Positions 8,983 to 17,333 of a DNA stretch of 64,000 nucleotides are shown here, one piece after another (the stretch's first letter is position 1; the number at the start of each line of letters is the position of its first letter). The stretch spans positions 722,575-786,574 of the forward strand of contig NZ_JACVPM010000001.1 of assembly GCF_018881905.1 (NCBI RefSeq), read 5' to 3'. The notes below the pieces were generated by a model. That model ran no database searches. It was given only the letters and a program-made list of their open reading frames with translations, and was not told the DNA's origin. The position numbers were made by a program, and so were the translations under genes. This DNA comes from Polynucleobacter sp. MG-27-Goln-C1. GTDB lineage: Bacteria; Pseudomonadota; Gammaproteobacteria; Burkholderiales; Burkholderiaceae.

Positions 8983-9528
8983 ATGAATTGGAAGCCAAAT
9001 CCTCTTTTAGTGCTAACTAGCATAGCGCTTACAAGCGCTCCACTAGTCGCATATTCCAAGATATACGTTAGCACTGAGCAAGCGCAGCAGCTTATTTTCC
9101 CAGGCAAAAAATTTATATCAGCACCTATGGTCATCACTGATGACCTTCAAAACAAAATGAAATCCGCTTCTAGTGTCAGTGAGCCCCTACAAGGAAATCG
9201 AATTTATAAAGCTGCCGATGGAAGCTGGCTCATCGTTGATGAAGTCGTTGGTAAACACGAAATGATTACTTATGCGATTGGAATCTCACCAAGTGGCGCA
9301 GTCCAAGGCATAGAAATCATGGAATACAGAGAATCCTATGGCTATGAGGTAGCAGATCTTAGCTGGCGTAAACAGTTCTTTGGCAAAACAGCCGCTGACC
9401 CTATAAAACTAAACAAGGATATTGAAAATATCTCTGGCGCCACCCTATCAAGCAAGCATTTAACTGATGGTGTAAAGCGTGTTCTAGTGTTTTATGACTT
9501 AGCCCTGAAGAGTAACAATCAAAAATGA
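8983..9528 (+). CDS. Periplasmic FMN-binding protein with covalent flavinylation motif
   Basis: This 181-residue protein has an N-terminal signal or anchor helix (residues 8-24) and a C-terminal FMN-binding domain. The motif DIENISGATLSS (146-157) fits the ApbE flavinylation consensus, with Thr154 the expected covalent FMN site. Such domains carry electrons outside the cytoplasmic membrane (as in NqrC and RnfG). The next gene is the transferase ApbE, whose start overlaps this stop (ATGA), so the substrate and its modifying enzyme are translationally coupled. The membrane protein after ApbE is the likely electron donor. The acceptor is unknown; ferric iron is a guess from the ferritin and Fur-like context. 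Confidence 0.88.
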   Translation: MNWKPNPLLVLTSIALTSAPLVAYSKIYVSTEQAQQLIFPGKKFISAPMVITDDLQNKMKSASSVSEPLQGNRIYKAADGSWLIVDEVVGKHEMITYAIGISPSGAVQGIEIMEYRESYGYEVADLSWRKQFFGKTAADPIKLNKDIENISGATLSSKHLTDGVKRVLVFYDLALKSNNQK

Positions 9529-10325
9529 TTCGCTGCAAACCCTTACTTGGAACTTATGTTGAGATCTCTGTTGATCAGGGCTCGAACGAAGCTATTGAGA
9601 ATGCGTTTATTGCTATTAAACGAGTTGAGTCTTTAATGAGCTTTCATAACCCAAATTCTGAGTTAAGTCAGATTAATGCCCGTTCCCATTTTGAGGCTGT
9701 AGAAATTCATGATTGGACTTTCGAAGTGCTATCGATTGCAAAGGATATCCATCAAGCATCTAACGGCTTATTTGACTGTGGTGTGGGTGCCAAATTACAA
9801 ACTGCCGGCCTATTACCGAACCATCATGACAATGAGTCCACCGAGTATGGCGGCTTAGAGGATCTAATCTTAATTAAACCAAACATAGTTAGCTCAAAAA
9901 AACCTCTTCAGCTAGATCTTGGTGGTATTGCAAAAGGTTTTGCGGTTGATAAAGCCGTTGAAACACTTCAAGCGGCTGGCGTGAACTCAGGCTCAGTTAA
10001 TGCAGGTGGAGATTTAAGGGTATTTGGCTCGATACCACAAGCAGTTACAGTTCGCCATCCGAGTAATTCTAAAGAGCTTGTAAATGCAGGCACGCTTGAA
10101 AATGGCGCGATCGCTAGTAGCGGCCTCTATTACACACATTCTCATCTAAGCCACATCATCAACCCTGCTGACATGCAACATATTCAATTTGGTGAGTCGT
10201 ATTCAGTTGTAGCTCCGCAATGTGTACATGCAGATGCTTTAACTAAGGTGATTGCGATTTCGCGCAACATGGAACATTCCTGCCTTACTCAATTCTCTGC
10301 TCAAGCACTAAGGATTGCCGCATGA
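9525..10325 (+). CDS. apbE: FAD:protein FMN transferase ApbE
   Basis: This 266-residue protein has recognisable ApbE motifs: LGTYVEI at the start, LDLGGIAKGFAVDKA in the middle, NAGGDLRVFG after it, and a C-terminal HIINPAD. The family moves FMN from FAD to a Thr or Ser in target proteins using Mg2+. It is shorter than many ApbE proteins (about 300-350 residues) and has no obvious signal peptide or lipobox at this start, so it may act in the cytoplasm or be exported by a longer unseen leader. It overlaps both neighbours by 4 bp, which ties it to the FMN-binding protein as its substrate. Confidence 0.9.
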   Translation: MIRCKPLLGTYVEISVDQGSNEAIENAFIAIKRVESLMSFHNPNSELSQINARSHFEAVEIHDWTFEVLSIAKDIHQASNGLFDCGVGAKLQTAGLLPNHHDNESTEYGGLEDLILIKPNIVSSKKPLQLDLGGIAKGFAVDKAVETLQAAGVNSGSVNAGGDLRVFGSIPQAVTVRHPSNSKELVNAGTLENGAIASSGLYYTHSHLSHIINPADMQHIQFGESYSVVAPQCVHADALTKVIAISRNMEHSCLTQFSAQALRIAA

Positions 10326-10741
10326 GAAAACATGGGCTTGGGAAAATGCCAATATGGCAGCGCTGGTTCACAATCACCAGCCTTAGCATTTGCTCCTTAT
10401 CTGGAATTGCATTTTTAGTTGGGCATGAATTCCGTATTTCAAAGGCAATGCTGGGGGATCATTCGGTATTGGCTCTACATGGAATCGCAGCAGCCTTCGC
10501 GCTCATGGCCTTTGGAACAGTGATGCCGTTTCATATTAAGGCCGGCCTTAAGGCTCGCAAGAACTTGATAAGCGGAATTTCGCAATTAGCTATCTTGGCT
10601 ATATTAGTGACTACCGCTCTTTTACTTTATTACGGCCCAGAAGAATGGCATGAAGGCAGTGAGCTTACCCACTGGGTGCTTGGTCTGGCCTTCTTTGGCT
10701 TCTTTGTATTTCACATCATTAGCCGACCACCAAAACAGTAG
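10322..10741 (+). CDS. Small histidine-rich membrane protein, possible heme-b electron carrier
   Basis: This 139-residue protein has four predicted membrane helices (about 17-34, 48-71, 81-104 and 113-131). Histidines sit in or near helices at about 35, 47, 54, 71, 109, 116 and 130, a pattern like cytochrome b561/DUF4405-type subunits. Proteins of this kind often accompany ApbE and FMN-binding proteins in flavin-based extracytosolic electron transfer (established genomic association). Its start overlaps the apbE stop by 4 bp. I infer that it passes electrons from the quinone pool to the flavoprotein. Heme binding is not proven by sequence alone. Confidence 0.65.
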   Translation: MRKHGLGKMPIWQRWFTITSLSICSLSGIAFLVGHEFRISKAMLGDHSVLALHGIAAAFALMAFGTVMPFHIKAGLKARKNLISGISQLAILAILVTTALLLYYGPEEWHEGSELTHWVLGLAFFGFFVFHIISRPPKQ

Positions 10742-11082
10742 CCGAAATGGAACCCTGAATAAGAGGCTATTAAGGTCGCTTATTGGCCGCTCTCTGCCAG
10801 TCAGAATCAATAAGGAGAGGCCTTTTGAGTGGCCGCAATAGGCATGTAAGCAGTCAAATGTAATGATGCTTGCAGAGCACAACAACCCAATTAAGTGATG
10901 GTGATGTGATTGCGAAGAGTCAGACTAATGACAAAAGAACGAATTAACTCTATTGCACAAGCTAAAAATGCGGGCTAAAAGGTAGGCCCTTATTCTATAT
11001 GGCTCTGATGGCGGTAAATTTGGATAAATAACGATAAAAACCTGATTCTATTGCACAAATACAGTTCTATTGCACAAATAAA
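10742..11082. other. Gene-free right end of the tRNA-Arg island
   Basis: These 341 bases lack a supportable coding region. Apart from the three 13-bp motif copies near the right side, I see nothing that explains them. They probably hold recombination sites. Confidence 0.5.
10948..11080 (+). repeat. Right cluster of the 13-bp end motif (three copies)
   Basis: Copies lie at 10948-10960 (CTCTATTGCACAA), 11046-11060 and 11065-11080 (TTCTATTGCACAAAT), the last two 19 bp apart and both direct. With the two left-end copies they mark the ends of the island. The last copy abuts the terminator of the tRNA. Confidence 0.65.
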
Positions 11083-11108
11083 AAGGGCCTCCCTGACGGG
11101 AGACCCTT
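11083..11108 (-). terminator. Terminator of tRNA-Arg (supplied by the island)
   Basis: AAGGGCCTCCC pairs with GGGAGACCCTT around TGAC with one mismatch. On the minus strand it runs into TTTTATTTG. It is 8 bases downstream of the tRNA CCA end and differs in sequence from the terminator at 6750-6786, as expected if the island brought its own 3' end. Confidence 0.8.
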
Positions 11109-11115
11109 ATGTAGC

Positions 11116-11163
11116 TTGGTGCGGCTGGCAGGAATTGAACCCACGACCCCTTGGTTCGTAGCC
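11116..11163 (-). repeat. Direct repeat: tRNA-Arg 3' part at right island junction (att)
   Basis: Identical to 6795-6842 over 48 bases. Here it is continuous with the tRNA 5' half and rebuilds an intact gene. Confidence 0.9.
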
Positions 11164-11193
11164 AAGTACTCTATCCAGCTGAGCTACAGCCGC
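11117..11193 (-). tRNA. tRNA-Arg(ACG)
   Basis: A complete 77-base gene on the minus strand including CCA. The acceptor arms GCGGCTG and CAGCCGC pair; the D arm is GCTCAGCTGGATAGAGT; the anticodon stem CTTGG/CCAAG encloses the loop CTACGAA, anticodon ACG; the T loop is TTCAATT. It starts only 18 bases from the greB ATG on the opposite strand, so its promoter must lie inside the greB coding region. Confidence 0.95.
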
Positions 11194-11211
11194 AACAGCC
11201 ATAATTATGCC

Positions 11212-11712
11212 ATGGAAGAGAAGAACTACATCACACCCGCTGGTCACGAGCGTATCAAAAGTGAGCTTTTACAGCTCCTGAACCTTGATCGGCCTGAGGT
11301 TGTCAAGGTTGTTCACTGGGCGGCATCCAATGGCGACCGCTCAGAAAATGGGGACTATATCTATGGAAAAAAGCGACTTCGGGAGATAGATCGCCGGATT
11401 CGCTTCCTAAATCAGCGCCTCGAATTTGCCGTAGTAGTCGATAACCAAGCCCGAAAATCGGGGGATGCTGATGCCGAGCAGGTCTTTTTTGGGGCTACTG
11501 TCACCTATGCCAGTCTAGAGGGGCCTGAGGCAGGTAAAGAGACAACTATCACGATTGTGGGAGTTGATGAGGTCGATTTGGACTTAGGTCACGTCAGCTG
11601 GGTCTCGCCAATTGCCAAAGCGTTAATCAAGGCGCGCTTGGGTGATTGCGTCAAAATCCAAACCCCTACCGGCCCTAGCGAAATTGAAATCCTAGACGTC
11701 CAGTACCAGTAA
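11212..11712 (+). CDS. greB: Transcription elongation factor GreB
   Basis: This 166-residue protein has the GreA/GreB N-terminal coiled coil and the highly conserved VVHWAASNGDRSENGDY tip sequence, followed by YGKKRLREIDRRIRFL. That tip carries the acidic residues that enter the RNA polymerase secondary channel and stimulate cleavage of backtracked RNA. The start MEEKNYITPAG is preferred because upstream the frame enters the tRNA gene. Many relatives have a longer acidic N-terminus. The tRNA-Arg gene begins 18 bp upstream on the other strand, so the greB promoter must lie inside the tRNA or in island DNA, and the island may have replaced the original promoter. Confidence 0.95.
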   Translation: MEEKNYITPAGHERIKSELLQLLNLDRPEVVKVVHWAASNGDRSENGDYIYGKKRLREIDRRIRFLNQRLEFAVVVDNQARKSGDADAEQVFFGATVTYASLEGPEAGKETTITIVGVDEVDLDLGHVSWVSPIAKALIKARLGDCVKIQTPTGPSEIEILDVQYQ

Positions 11713-11728
11713 TTGCACTGAAAGGAAT

Positions 11729-14074
11729 TTAGCCGACCCGCACCCGGGTCACGCGCATCACATCATGATTGGTGCGCAAGCTACGCATCACCTTGGAAAG
11801 GTGCAAGCGATCTGATACTTGGATCGTAAAGCGAATAGTGACGGCATCTTCTTTGTAGCGATCATCCATCGACACGTTCATGATGTTGGAGTCAGCAGCA
11901 GTCACACTACTGGCCACTCTAGCCAATACACCTTTACCTTGGCGCGTATCGATTGCGAGATCAACTTCAAATTCTCGATTAACCTCTTTGCCCCACTCAA
12001 CCTCTACCCACTTATCACTATCCTTGGAGAGCATTCTGAGGGCTACTGGGCAGTCATTAGTGTGGACCTGTAGGCCTTCACCCTTTCCGAGGTAACCAAT
12101 AATATTGTCTCCCGGAATCGGATGACAGCACGTTTGGAAACTAATTGAGTTACCTTCGCGTCCATCGACCAAGATAGCCTGACGCTGATGATGGTGCGAG
12201 GCAATTTCTTGTTGAGGAGATACCCAGTCTGCCGCGCCCAAGCGCATTTGCTCTGCGCCGCCCTCATCATCAATCAAAATCTTCAAACGAATTGCCAACT
12301 CCTGAGCGGATCGACGACCCAAAGCAATATTGACACAGGCTTCTTCACGCGTTTTATCGCCAGTCCAATGCAATAACTTTTCCCAGATCTCTGGGGATAG
12401 CAGTCCAGCATCAACGCCCTGCTGTCTCAAAGCATTAGCTAAGAGACGCTCGCCCAATTGCAGAGACTCAGCGTAGTGTTTGGTCTTGAGTGAATGGCGA
12501 ATGGAGGCACGCGCTTTACCAGTTCTTACAAATGCTAACCAGCCGGGATTAGGCTGAGAGTTAGATGAAGTCACAACCTCGACAATGTCGCTATTTTTTA
12601 ATTCGCTACGCAGAGGTAATTGCATGCCGTTGATCTTCACGGCTACACAGGTATTACCTAAATCACTATGGATGGAGTATGCGAAGTCCAAGGCAGTGGC
12701 GCCACGCGGCAAAGCTCTGATCTGACCCTTCGGTGTAAAGACATAAACCGCATCCGGGAACAAATCAATCTTGACGTGCTCTAAGAATTCTTGCGAATCT
12801 CCACTGCTATCCTGGATATCAATCAAAGATTGCAACCATTGATGCGCGCGGTTTTGCACCTCGCTCATATCTGGAGTGCCATCCTTATAAGCCCAGTGTG
12901 CAGCAACGCCTGCCTCAGCAACTGCGTGCATATCACTCGTACGAATCTGAAACTCTACCGGCACACCGGATGGACCTAATAGTGTGGTGTGCAGCGATTG
13001 ATAGCCATTGAGCTTAGGAATCGCAATGTAATCCTTAAACTTACCAGGCATTGGTTTATAGAGTGCATGCAAAATTCCGAGAGCGCGATAGCACTCGTCA
13101 ATCGAATGTACCGTGACCCTGAATGCATAGACATCTAGCACCTGAGAAAAACTCAAATGCTTGCTGCGCATTTTGCTGTAAATACTGAAGAGGGTTTTTT
13201 CTCGGCCTTGCAGATCAACTCCGAGATTGGCTTTTGCAAATGCCATCCGCGCATTCTGCAAAATCTTCTCGACCATTTCTTTGCGATTACCACGCGCCCG
13301 CTTCACTGCACCCTCAATGACTCTGAAGCGCATTGGCATGGAGTAACGGAAACTCAAATCTTGTAAGTCGCGATAAATAATGTTCAGGCCGAGACGGTGT
13401 GCGATGGGGGCGTAGATCTCAATCGTTTCAGCGGCTACCCTGCGACGCTTCTCCATTGGGACAGCATCCAGCGTCCGCATATTGTGCGTACGATCAGCCA
13501 ACTTCACCAAAATGACGCGCACATCTCGCGCCATCGCCATAAACATCTTGCGGAAGCTTTCAGCCTGCGCCTCGGCATGGCTTTGGAATTCCAACTTATC
13601 GAGCTTGGTTAGTCCCTCAACGAGCTCTGCTACTTTGCTACCAAACTTACCAACTAGGTCTGCTTGAGTACAACCCGTATCTTCAATCACATCATGCAAT
13701 AAGGCCGCCATGATGGAGGAAGCATCTAAACGCCAAGTGGCGCAGAGTTCAGCTACTGCTACGGGATGGGTAATGTAAGGCTCGCCACTATGCCGGTACT
13801 GACCAAGGTGAGCAGCATCAGCAAAATGAAAGGCCTGCTTAATGAGATTAACCTCATCAGACTTGAGATAGCCTAATTTAGAAATGAGGCCATCAATAGA
13901 AACAACTTGATGCTTTAAAGGTAATGTTGGCGCAGAGGTGGGGCCAAATAAATGTCGGCTCGACTGAGCCAACAAGGTGGCGATGATGGAAGACTTATCG
14001 CTCTTAGCAGTCTCTTTAGGCGAGACCTGACCTTTGGATTCCGAAGTGTTTGGGTCGCCTAAGGGGAGCTCCAC
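11729..14074 (-). CDS. spoT: Bifunctional (p)ppGpp synthetase/hydrolase SpoT/Rel
   Basis: This 781-residue protein has an HD hydrolase domain with intact HDVIEDT (about residues 125-135), a synthetase domain with LHTTLLGPSGVPVEFQIRT, a TGS domain (VFTPKGQIRALPRGATALDFAY) and a C-terminal ACT domain. An intact HD motif shows that it can degrade ppGpp, unlike RelA. It is the last gene of gmk-rpoZ-spoT, the order also found in E. coli, 15 bp after rpoZ. It controls the stringent response. Confidence 0.95.
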   Translation of the reverse strand: MELPLGDPNTSESKGQVSPKETAKSDKSSIIATLLAQSSRHLFGPTSAPTLPLKHQVVSIDGLISKLGYLKSDEVNLIKQAFHFADAAHLGQYRHSGEPYITHPVAVAELCATWRLDASSIMAALLHDVIEDTGCTQADLVGKFGSKVAELVEGLTKLDKLEFQSHAEAQAESFRKMFMAMARDVRVILVKLADRTHNMRTLDAVPMEKRRRVAAETIEIYAPIAHRLGLNIIYRDLQDLSFRYSMPMRFRVIEGAVKRARGNRKEMVEKILQNARMAFAKANLGVDLQGREKTLFSIYSKMRSKHLSFSQVLDVYAFRVTVHSIDECYRALGILHALYKPMPGKFKDYIAIPKLNGYQSLHTTLLGPSGVPVEFQIRTSDMHAVAEAGVAAHWAYKDGTPDMSEVQNRAHQWLQSLIDIQDSSGDSQEFLEHVKIDLFPDAVYVFTPKGQIRALPRGATALDFAYSIHSDLGNTCVAVKINGMQLPLRSELKNSDIVEVVTSSNSQPNPGWLAFVRTGKARASIRHSLKTKHYAESLQLGERLLANALRQQGVDAGLLSPEIWEKLLHWTGDKTREEACVNIALGRRSAQELAIRLKILIDDEGGAEQMRLGAADWVSPQQEIASHHHQRQAILVDGREGNSISFQTCCHPIPGDNIIGYLGKGEGLQVHTNDCPVALRMLSKDSDKWVEVEWGKEVNREFEVDLAIDTRQGKGVLARVASSVTAADSNIMNVSMDDRYKEDAVTIRFTIQVSDRLHLSKVMRSLRTNHDVMRVTRVRVG

Positions 14075-14089
14075 AACGGAACCCCTGAA

Positions 14090-14293
14090 TTACAAAGGTA
14101 CTTTGGTCAACATGTCACGGTCAGTTACACCAGCAGCAACTTCACGCAACGCAACAACAGTTGCTTTATCTCTGGACTCAACACGTGGGGAGTGACCTTG
14201 AACCAATTGACGTGCGCGATAAGTCGCGGCCAATACCAGCTCAAAACGATTTGGAATAGTTTTTAGACAATCTTCTACAGTAATACGGGCCAT
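14090..14293 (-). CDS. rpoZ: RNA polymerase omega subunit
   Basis: This 67-residue protein begins [10 protein letters not shown] and has the conserved [16 protein letters not shown] core. The longer frame from 14320 is less likely because nearly all relatives begin MARIT. It supports assembly of the beta' subunit and is involved in ppGpp binding, which fits its place beside spoT. It lies 45 bp after gmk. Confidence 0.95.
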   Translation of the reverse strand: MARITVEDCLKTIPNRFELVLAATYRARQLVQGHSPRVESRDKATVVALREVAAGVTDRDMLTKVPL

Positions 14294-14338
14294 GCTGAAC
14301 TCACTTAAATTTAGCTTCAATACCTATAGGATAACTGA

Positions 14339-14989
14339 TTAGACCCCAAGACGCCTTAAAAGCGCAGGGTTGCGAGCCATAATCGGCCCTGAGCGCAGGC
14401 GGCTGGCTGCAACCACGTGGCGTAAATCAATTAATGCTTGCTCAAAATCGTCATTGATAACAATGAAATCCGCCTCATGGGCATGCTGAAGCTCTAAATG
14501 GGCTGCAGCTAACCTTCTCTGAATGGTTGCCTCGTCATCCTGCCCTCGTTTGCGCAAGCGCTCTTCTAGAGCCTCAAACGATGGTGGGAAGATAAAGATC
14601 CACTGCACTTCCGGAATGATTTGGCGAATCTGCTGAGCACCCTGCCAGTCGATCTCTAACATGACATCGCGCCCGGTTTTCATCTGGGTTTCGATCCAAG
14701 CTTTGGAAGTGCCGTAAAAATTACCGTGCACTTCTGCATGCTCCAAGAAATTACCTTGGTCGCGTTCAACTATAAATTCTTCTCTTTTGATAAAGCGATA
14801 GTCCTTGCCATCAACCTCACCCGGCCTTGGTGCACGCGTTGTAGTTGAAAGAGAAAGTTTGAGTGCTGCATCTTCTTGCAATAAAGCATTCACCAAAGAA
14901 GATTTGCCAGCGCCTGATGGGGCAACAATCATCAACATGCTGCCTTGGTAGGCAGGGGATAAGTTAGCTTTAGGTTTGGGACTGGCCAT
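14339..14989 (-). CDS. gmk: Guanylate kinase
   Basis: This 216-residue protein has the P-loop APSGAGKSS (23-31), the guanylate-binding TTRAPRPGEVDGKDY stretch and the lid region. It converts GMP to GDP with ATP. Its product pool feeds ppGpp synthesis by the downstream gene. It is followed by rpoZ and spoT in the same direction and preceded by the yicC-like gene, all probably one transcription unit. Confidence 0.96.
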   Translation of the reverse strand: MASPKPKANLSPAYQGSMLMIVAPSGAGKSSLVNALLQEDAALKLSLSTTTRAPRPGEVDGKDYRFIKREEFIVERDQGNFLEHAEVHGNFYGTSKAWIETQMKTGRDVMLEIDWQGAQQIRQIIPEVQWIFIFPPSFEALEERLRKRGQDDEATIQRRLAAAHLELQHAHEADFIVINDDFEQALIDLRHVVAASRLRSGPIMARNPALLRRLGV

Positions 14990-15010
14990 AATAATTTGTG
15001 TGAATATCAG

Positions 15011-15952
15011 TTACTCTAAATTTTGTACTTGCTCACGCATCTGCTCAATCAAGAGCTTAAGCTCTAAAGCAGCTTGTGTGCATTCCTCTGAAACCGATTT
15101 GGAGCTTAAGGTATTGGCTTCACGGTTCAACTCCTGCATCAAGAAATCCAAACGCTTACCTACTGGTCCTTTGCCTGCAAGCGCAGTGTCTACTACCTGC
15201 AGATGGGTCTTTAGGCGTGCAAACTCTTCCGCGACATCAATACGAACTGCATAGAGCACAACTTCTTGACGAATACGCTCCATCAACTCAGTACCAGATC
15301 CACTGCTACCTTTGCCTTGCTCTTGAGCAGCCAATGCTTCCGCCAGACGCTCAGTCAGCTTCTCTTGATACTGGGCGACATAGACAGGAACCTTAGGCTC
15401 AATCACCTTAACAATCTCACGCATCTTGGCAGTGATGTTGGTAAGTACCGTAACCAAGGCTTTACCTTCTGCATGGCGACTATCCATGAGGGCGGCTAAA
15501 GCAGCACGACCTGCTTCTACTGTGGCAGCAATCCAGCCTTCTTCTTCGCCTCTGGGCTCAGAAACAATTCCGGGCCAGCGCAAAATATCAGCGATACGTA
15601 ATGCTTCAGCATTCGGAAACGCGACTTGAGCATGTTCCTGAAGGGTGTAGAGAGCATCTAGGCGATCTTTGTTTAAGGCGCCTAAGGCATGGGGGTTAGC
15701 TTTAGCAGCCCCAGCAGCACCCGAATTAACACGCCAGGCAGCCCGAAACTCGACCTTACCCCGAGAAAGGCTTTGGGTAGCCATCTCTCGTAAGGCAGGC
15801 TCAGCCCCGCGACACTCGTCCGGAAGACGAAAGCCCAAATCCAGAAAGCGGCTGTTAACAGCCCGACATTCCACTTGCAGATCAGCTACAACGCCAGCTC
15901 CTAGGGAGACTTGGCGAGAAGCGCTGCCATAACCAGTCATGCTCGATATCAT
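15011..15952 (-). CDS. yicC: YicC/YloC family endoribonuclease
   Basis: This 313-residue protein starts MISSMTGYG, the family hallmark; a GTG nine codons upstream (15979) is rejected. The C-terminal half holds the DUF1732 region with [21 protein letters not shown]. The E. coli relative is an endoribonuclease implicated in small-RNA turnover. It is divergent from rph, separated by only 32 bp, so promoters overlap. The yicC-gmk neighbourhood is widely conserved. Confidence 0.92.
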   Translation of the reverse strand: MISSMTGYGSASRQVSLGAGVVADLQVECRAVNSRFLDLGFRLPDECRGAEPALREMATQSLSRGKVEFRAAWRVNSGAAGAAKANPHALGALNKDRLDALYTLQEHAQVAFPNAEALRIADILRWPGIVSEPRGEEEGWIAATVEAGRAALAALMDSRHAEGKALVTVLTNITAKMREIVKVIEPKVPVYVAQYQEKLTERLAEALAAQEQGKGSSGSGTELMERIRQEVVLYAVRIDVAEEFARLKTHLQVVDTALAGKGPVGKRLDFLMQELNREANTLSSKSVSEECTQAALELKLLIEQMREQVQNLE

Positions 15953-15984
15953 ATGGACATTGTAGATCTTTAGGACCACAGCCC

Positions 15985-16716
15985 ATGACTCAGCACAACA
16001 TCACCCGCCCTAGTGGCCGCACCCCCACTGAATTACGCCCTGTGAGCATCAGCCGCGCCTTTACCAAGCATGCGGAAGGCTCAGTCCTGATTGCCTTTGG
16101 TGACACCAAGGTGCTCTGTACGGCCAGCGTTCTGGAAAAAGTGCCGCCGCATAAAAAAGGCTCTGGCGAAGGTTGGGTTACTGCTGAATACGGCATGCTC
16201 CCCCGCTCCACCCATACCCGTAGCGATCGTGAAGCGGCTCGCGGCAAACAATCTGGACGCACACAAGAGATTCAGCGCTTGATCGGTCGCGCGATGCGCA
16301 GCGTCTTTGATCTAAAAGTCTTGGGTGAAAGAACTATTCATTTAGATTGCGATGTCTTACAGGCTGATGGCGGAACAAGAACCGCATCGATTACTGGCGC
16401 CTATGTAGCAGCGCGCGATGCAATTAATACCCTCTTGCAAAGTGGTGCACTTAAAGCCGATCCGATTATTGATAGTGTTGCAGCGATTTCTGTTGGCATC
16501 TATCAAGGCGTCCCTGTACTTGATTTAGATTACCCGGAAGATTCTTCTTGCGATACCGATATGAATGTCGTTATGACAGGTAAAGGCGGCATGATTGAAG
16601 TGCAAGGTACCGCTGAAGGCGCTGCCTTTTCCCGCACTGAATTAAATGCACTACTCGATTTAGCAGAACAAGGCATTGCGGATTTAACTCAACTACAAAA
16701 AGAAGCGTTTAAATAA
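15985..16716 (+). CDS. rph: Ribonuclease PH
   Basis: This 243-residue protein has the family start [13 protein letters not shown], the phosphate-binding [14 protein letters not shown] region and the C-terminal [13 protein letters not shown] motif. It is a phosphorolytic 3'-5' exoribonuclease that trims tRNA 3' ends. First in rph-rdgB-hemW, the order seen in many betaproteobacteria. Length is normal. Confidence 0.96.
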   Translation: MTQHNITRPSGRTPTELRPVSISRAFTKHAEGSVLIAFGDTKVLCTASVLEKVPPHKKGSGEGWVTAEYGMLPRSTHTRSDREAARGKQSGRTQEIQRLIGRAMRSVFDLKVLGERTIHLDCDVLQADGGTRTASITGAYVAARDAINTLLQSGALKADPIIDSVAAISVGIYQGVPVLDLDYPEDSSCDTDMNVVMTGKGGMIEVQGTAEGAAFSRTELNALLDLAEQGIADLTQLQKEAFK

Positions 16717-16730
16717 AAGATTAAAGGTAG

Positions 16731-17333
16731 ATGGTGCAAAAACTCGTTCTCGCCTCTAACAATGCCGGTAAGGTTCGGGAGTTTCAGGAACTCTTGGCGC
16801 CTTTTCGCTTTCAGGTTATCCCTCAAGGCGAGTTAGGCATTCCATCGGCAGAAGAGCCGCACCATACCTTTGTTGAGAACGCGCTGGCTAAGGCACGTCA
16901 TGCCAGCGCTGCCAGTGGCTTACCCGCACTTGCCGATGACTCAGGAATTTGTGCTCATGCATTAGATGGCGCTCCAGGAGTCTACTCAGCTCGTTATGCA
17001 GGTCTTGATGGAGACAGTGCGGCTAATAATCAAAAGCTGATTGCATCATTACAAGGTAAAGCGGATCGTGGAGCGCATTATGTCTGCGCACTCGTCATGG
17101 TCAATAGCGCTAATGATCCAGAGCCGCTGATTGTGCAAACCCGCTGGTATGGCCAAATCATTGATGACGCCAAAGGCAGCCATGGTTTTGGTTATGACCC
17201 CCACTTCTTTTTACCTGAAATAGGGACTACCGCTGCTGAACTAGAGCCTTCCGAGAAAAATCTCATCAGCCATCGTGGCCAAGCATTGCGCGAACTGATC
17301 GCCGAACTTCAAAGCCGTGCTCAATCCGCTTAA
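16731..17333 (+). CDS. rdgB: XTP/dITP diphosphohydrolase (house-cleaning NTPase)
   Basis: This 200-residue protein has the Ham1/RdgB signature LVLASNNAGKVREF at the start, ADDSG in the middle and SHGFGYDPHFF near residue 150. It removes non-canonical purine triphosphates such as ITP and XTP. The 14-bp gap from rph and the 17-bp overlap with hemW indicate one operon. Confidence 0.96.
   Translation: MVQKLVLASNNAGKVREFQELLAPFRFQVIPQGELGIPSAEEPHHTFVENALAKARHASAASGLPALADDSGICAHALDGAPGVYSARYAGLDGDSAANNQKLIASLQGKADRGAHYVCALVMVNSANDPEPLIVQTRWYGQIIDDAKGSHGFGYDPHFFLPEIGTTAAELEPSEKNLISHRGQALRELIAELQSRAQSA

Larger units (their letters stand above)
6795..11163. mobile_element. Integrase-less genomic island in tRNA-Arg(ACG)
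   Basis: The segment between two identical 48-bp tRNA-Arg 3' repeats (6795-6842 and 11116-11163) has the structure left by a tyrosine recombinase at a tRNA 3' end. The intact tRNA is at the right junction and the 3' remnant at the left. Five copies of a 13-bp motif (TTCTATTGCACAA) lie only near its ends. Cargo is ferritin-like, outer-membrane protein, a 59-residue protein, FMN-binding protein, ApbE and a small membrane protein. No recombinase gene is visible, so it is either degraded or mobilised in trans. Confidence 0.8.
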
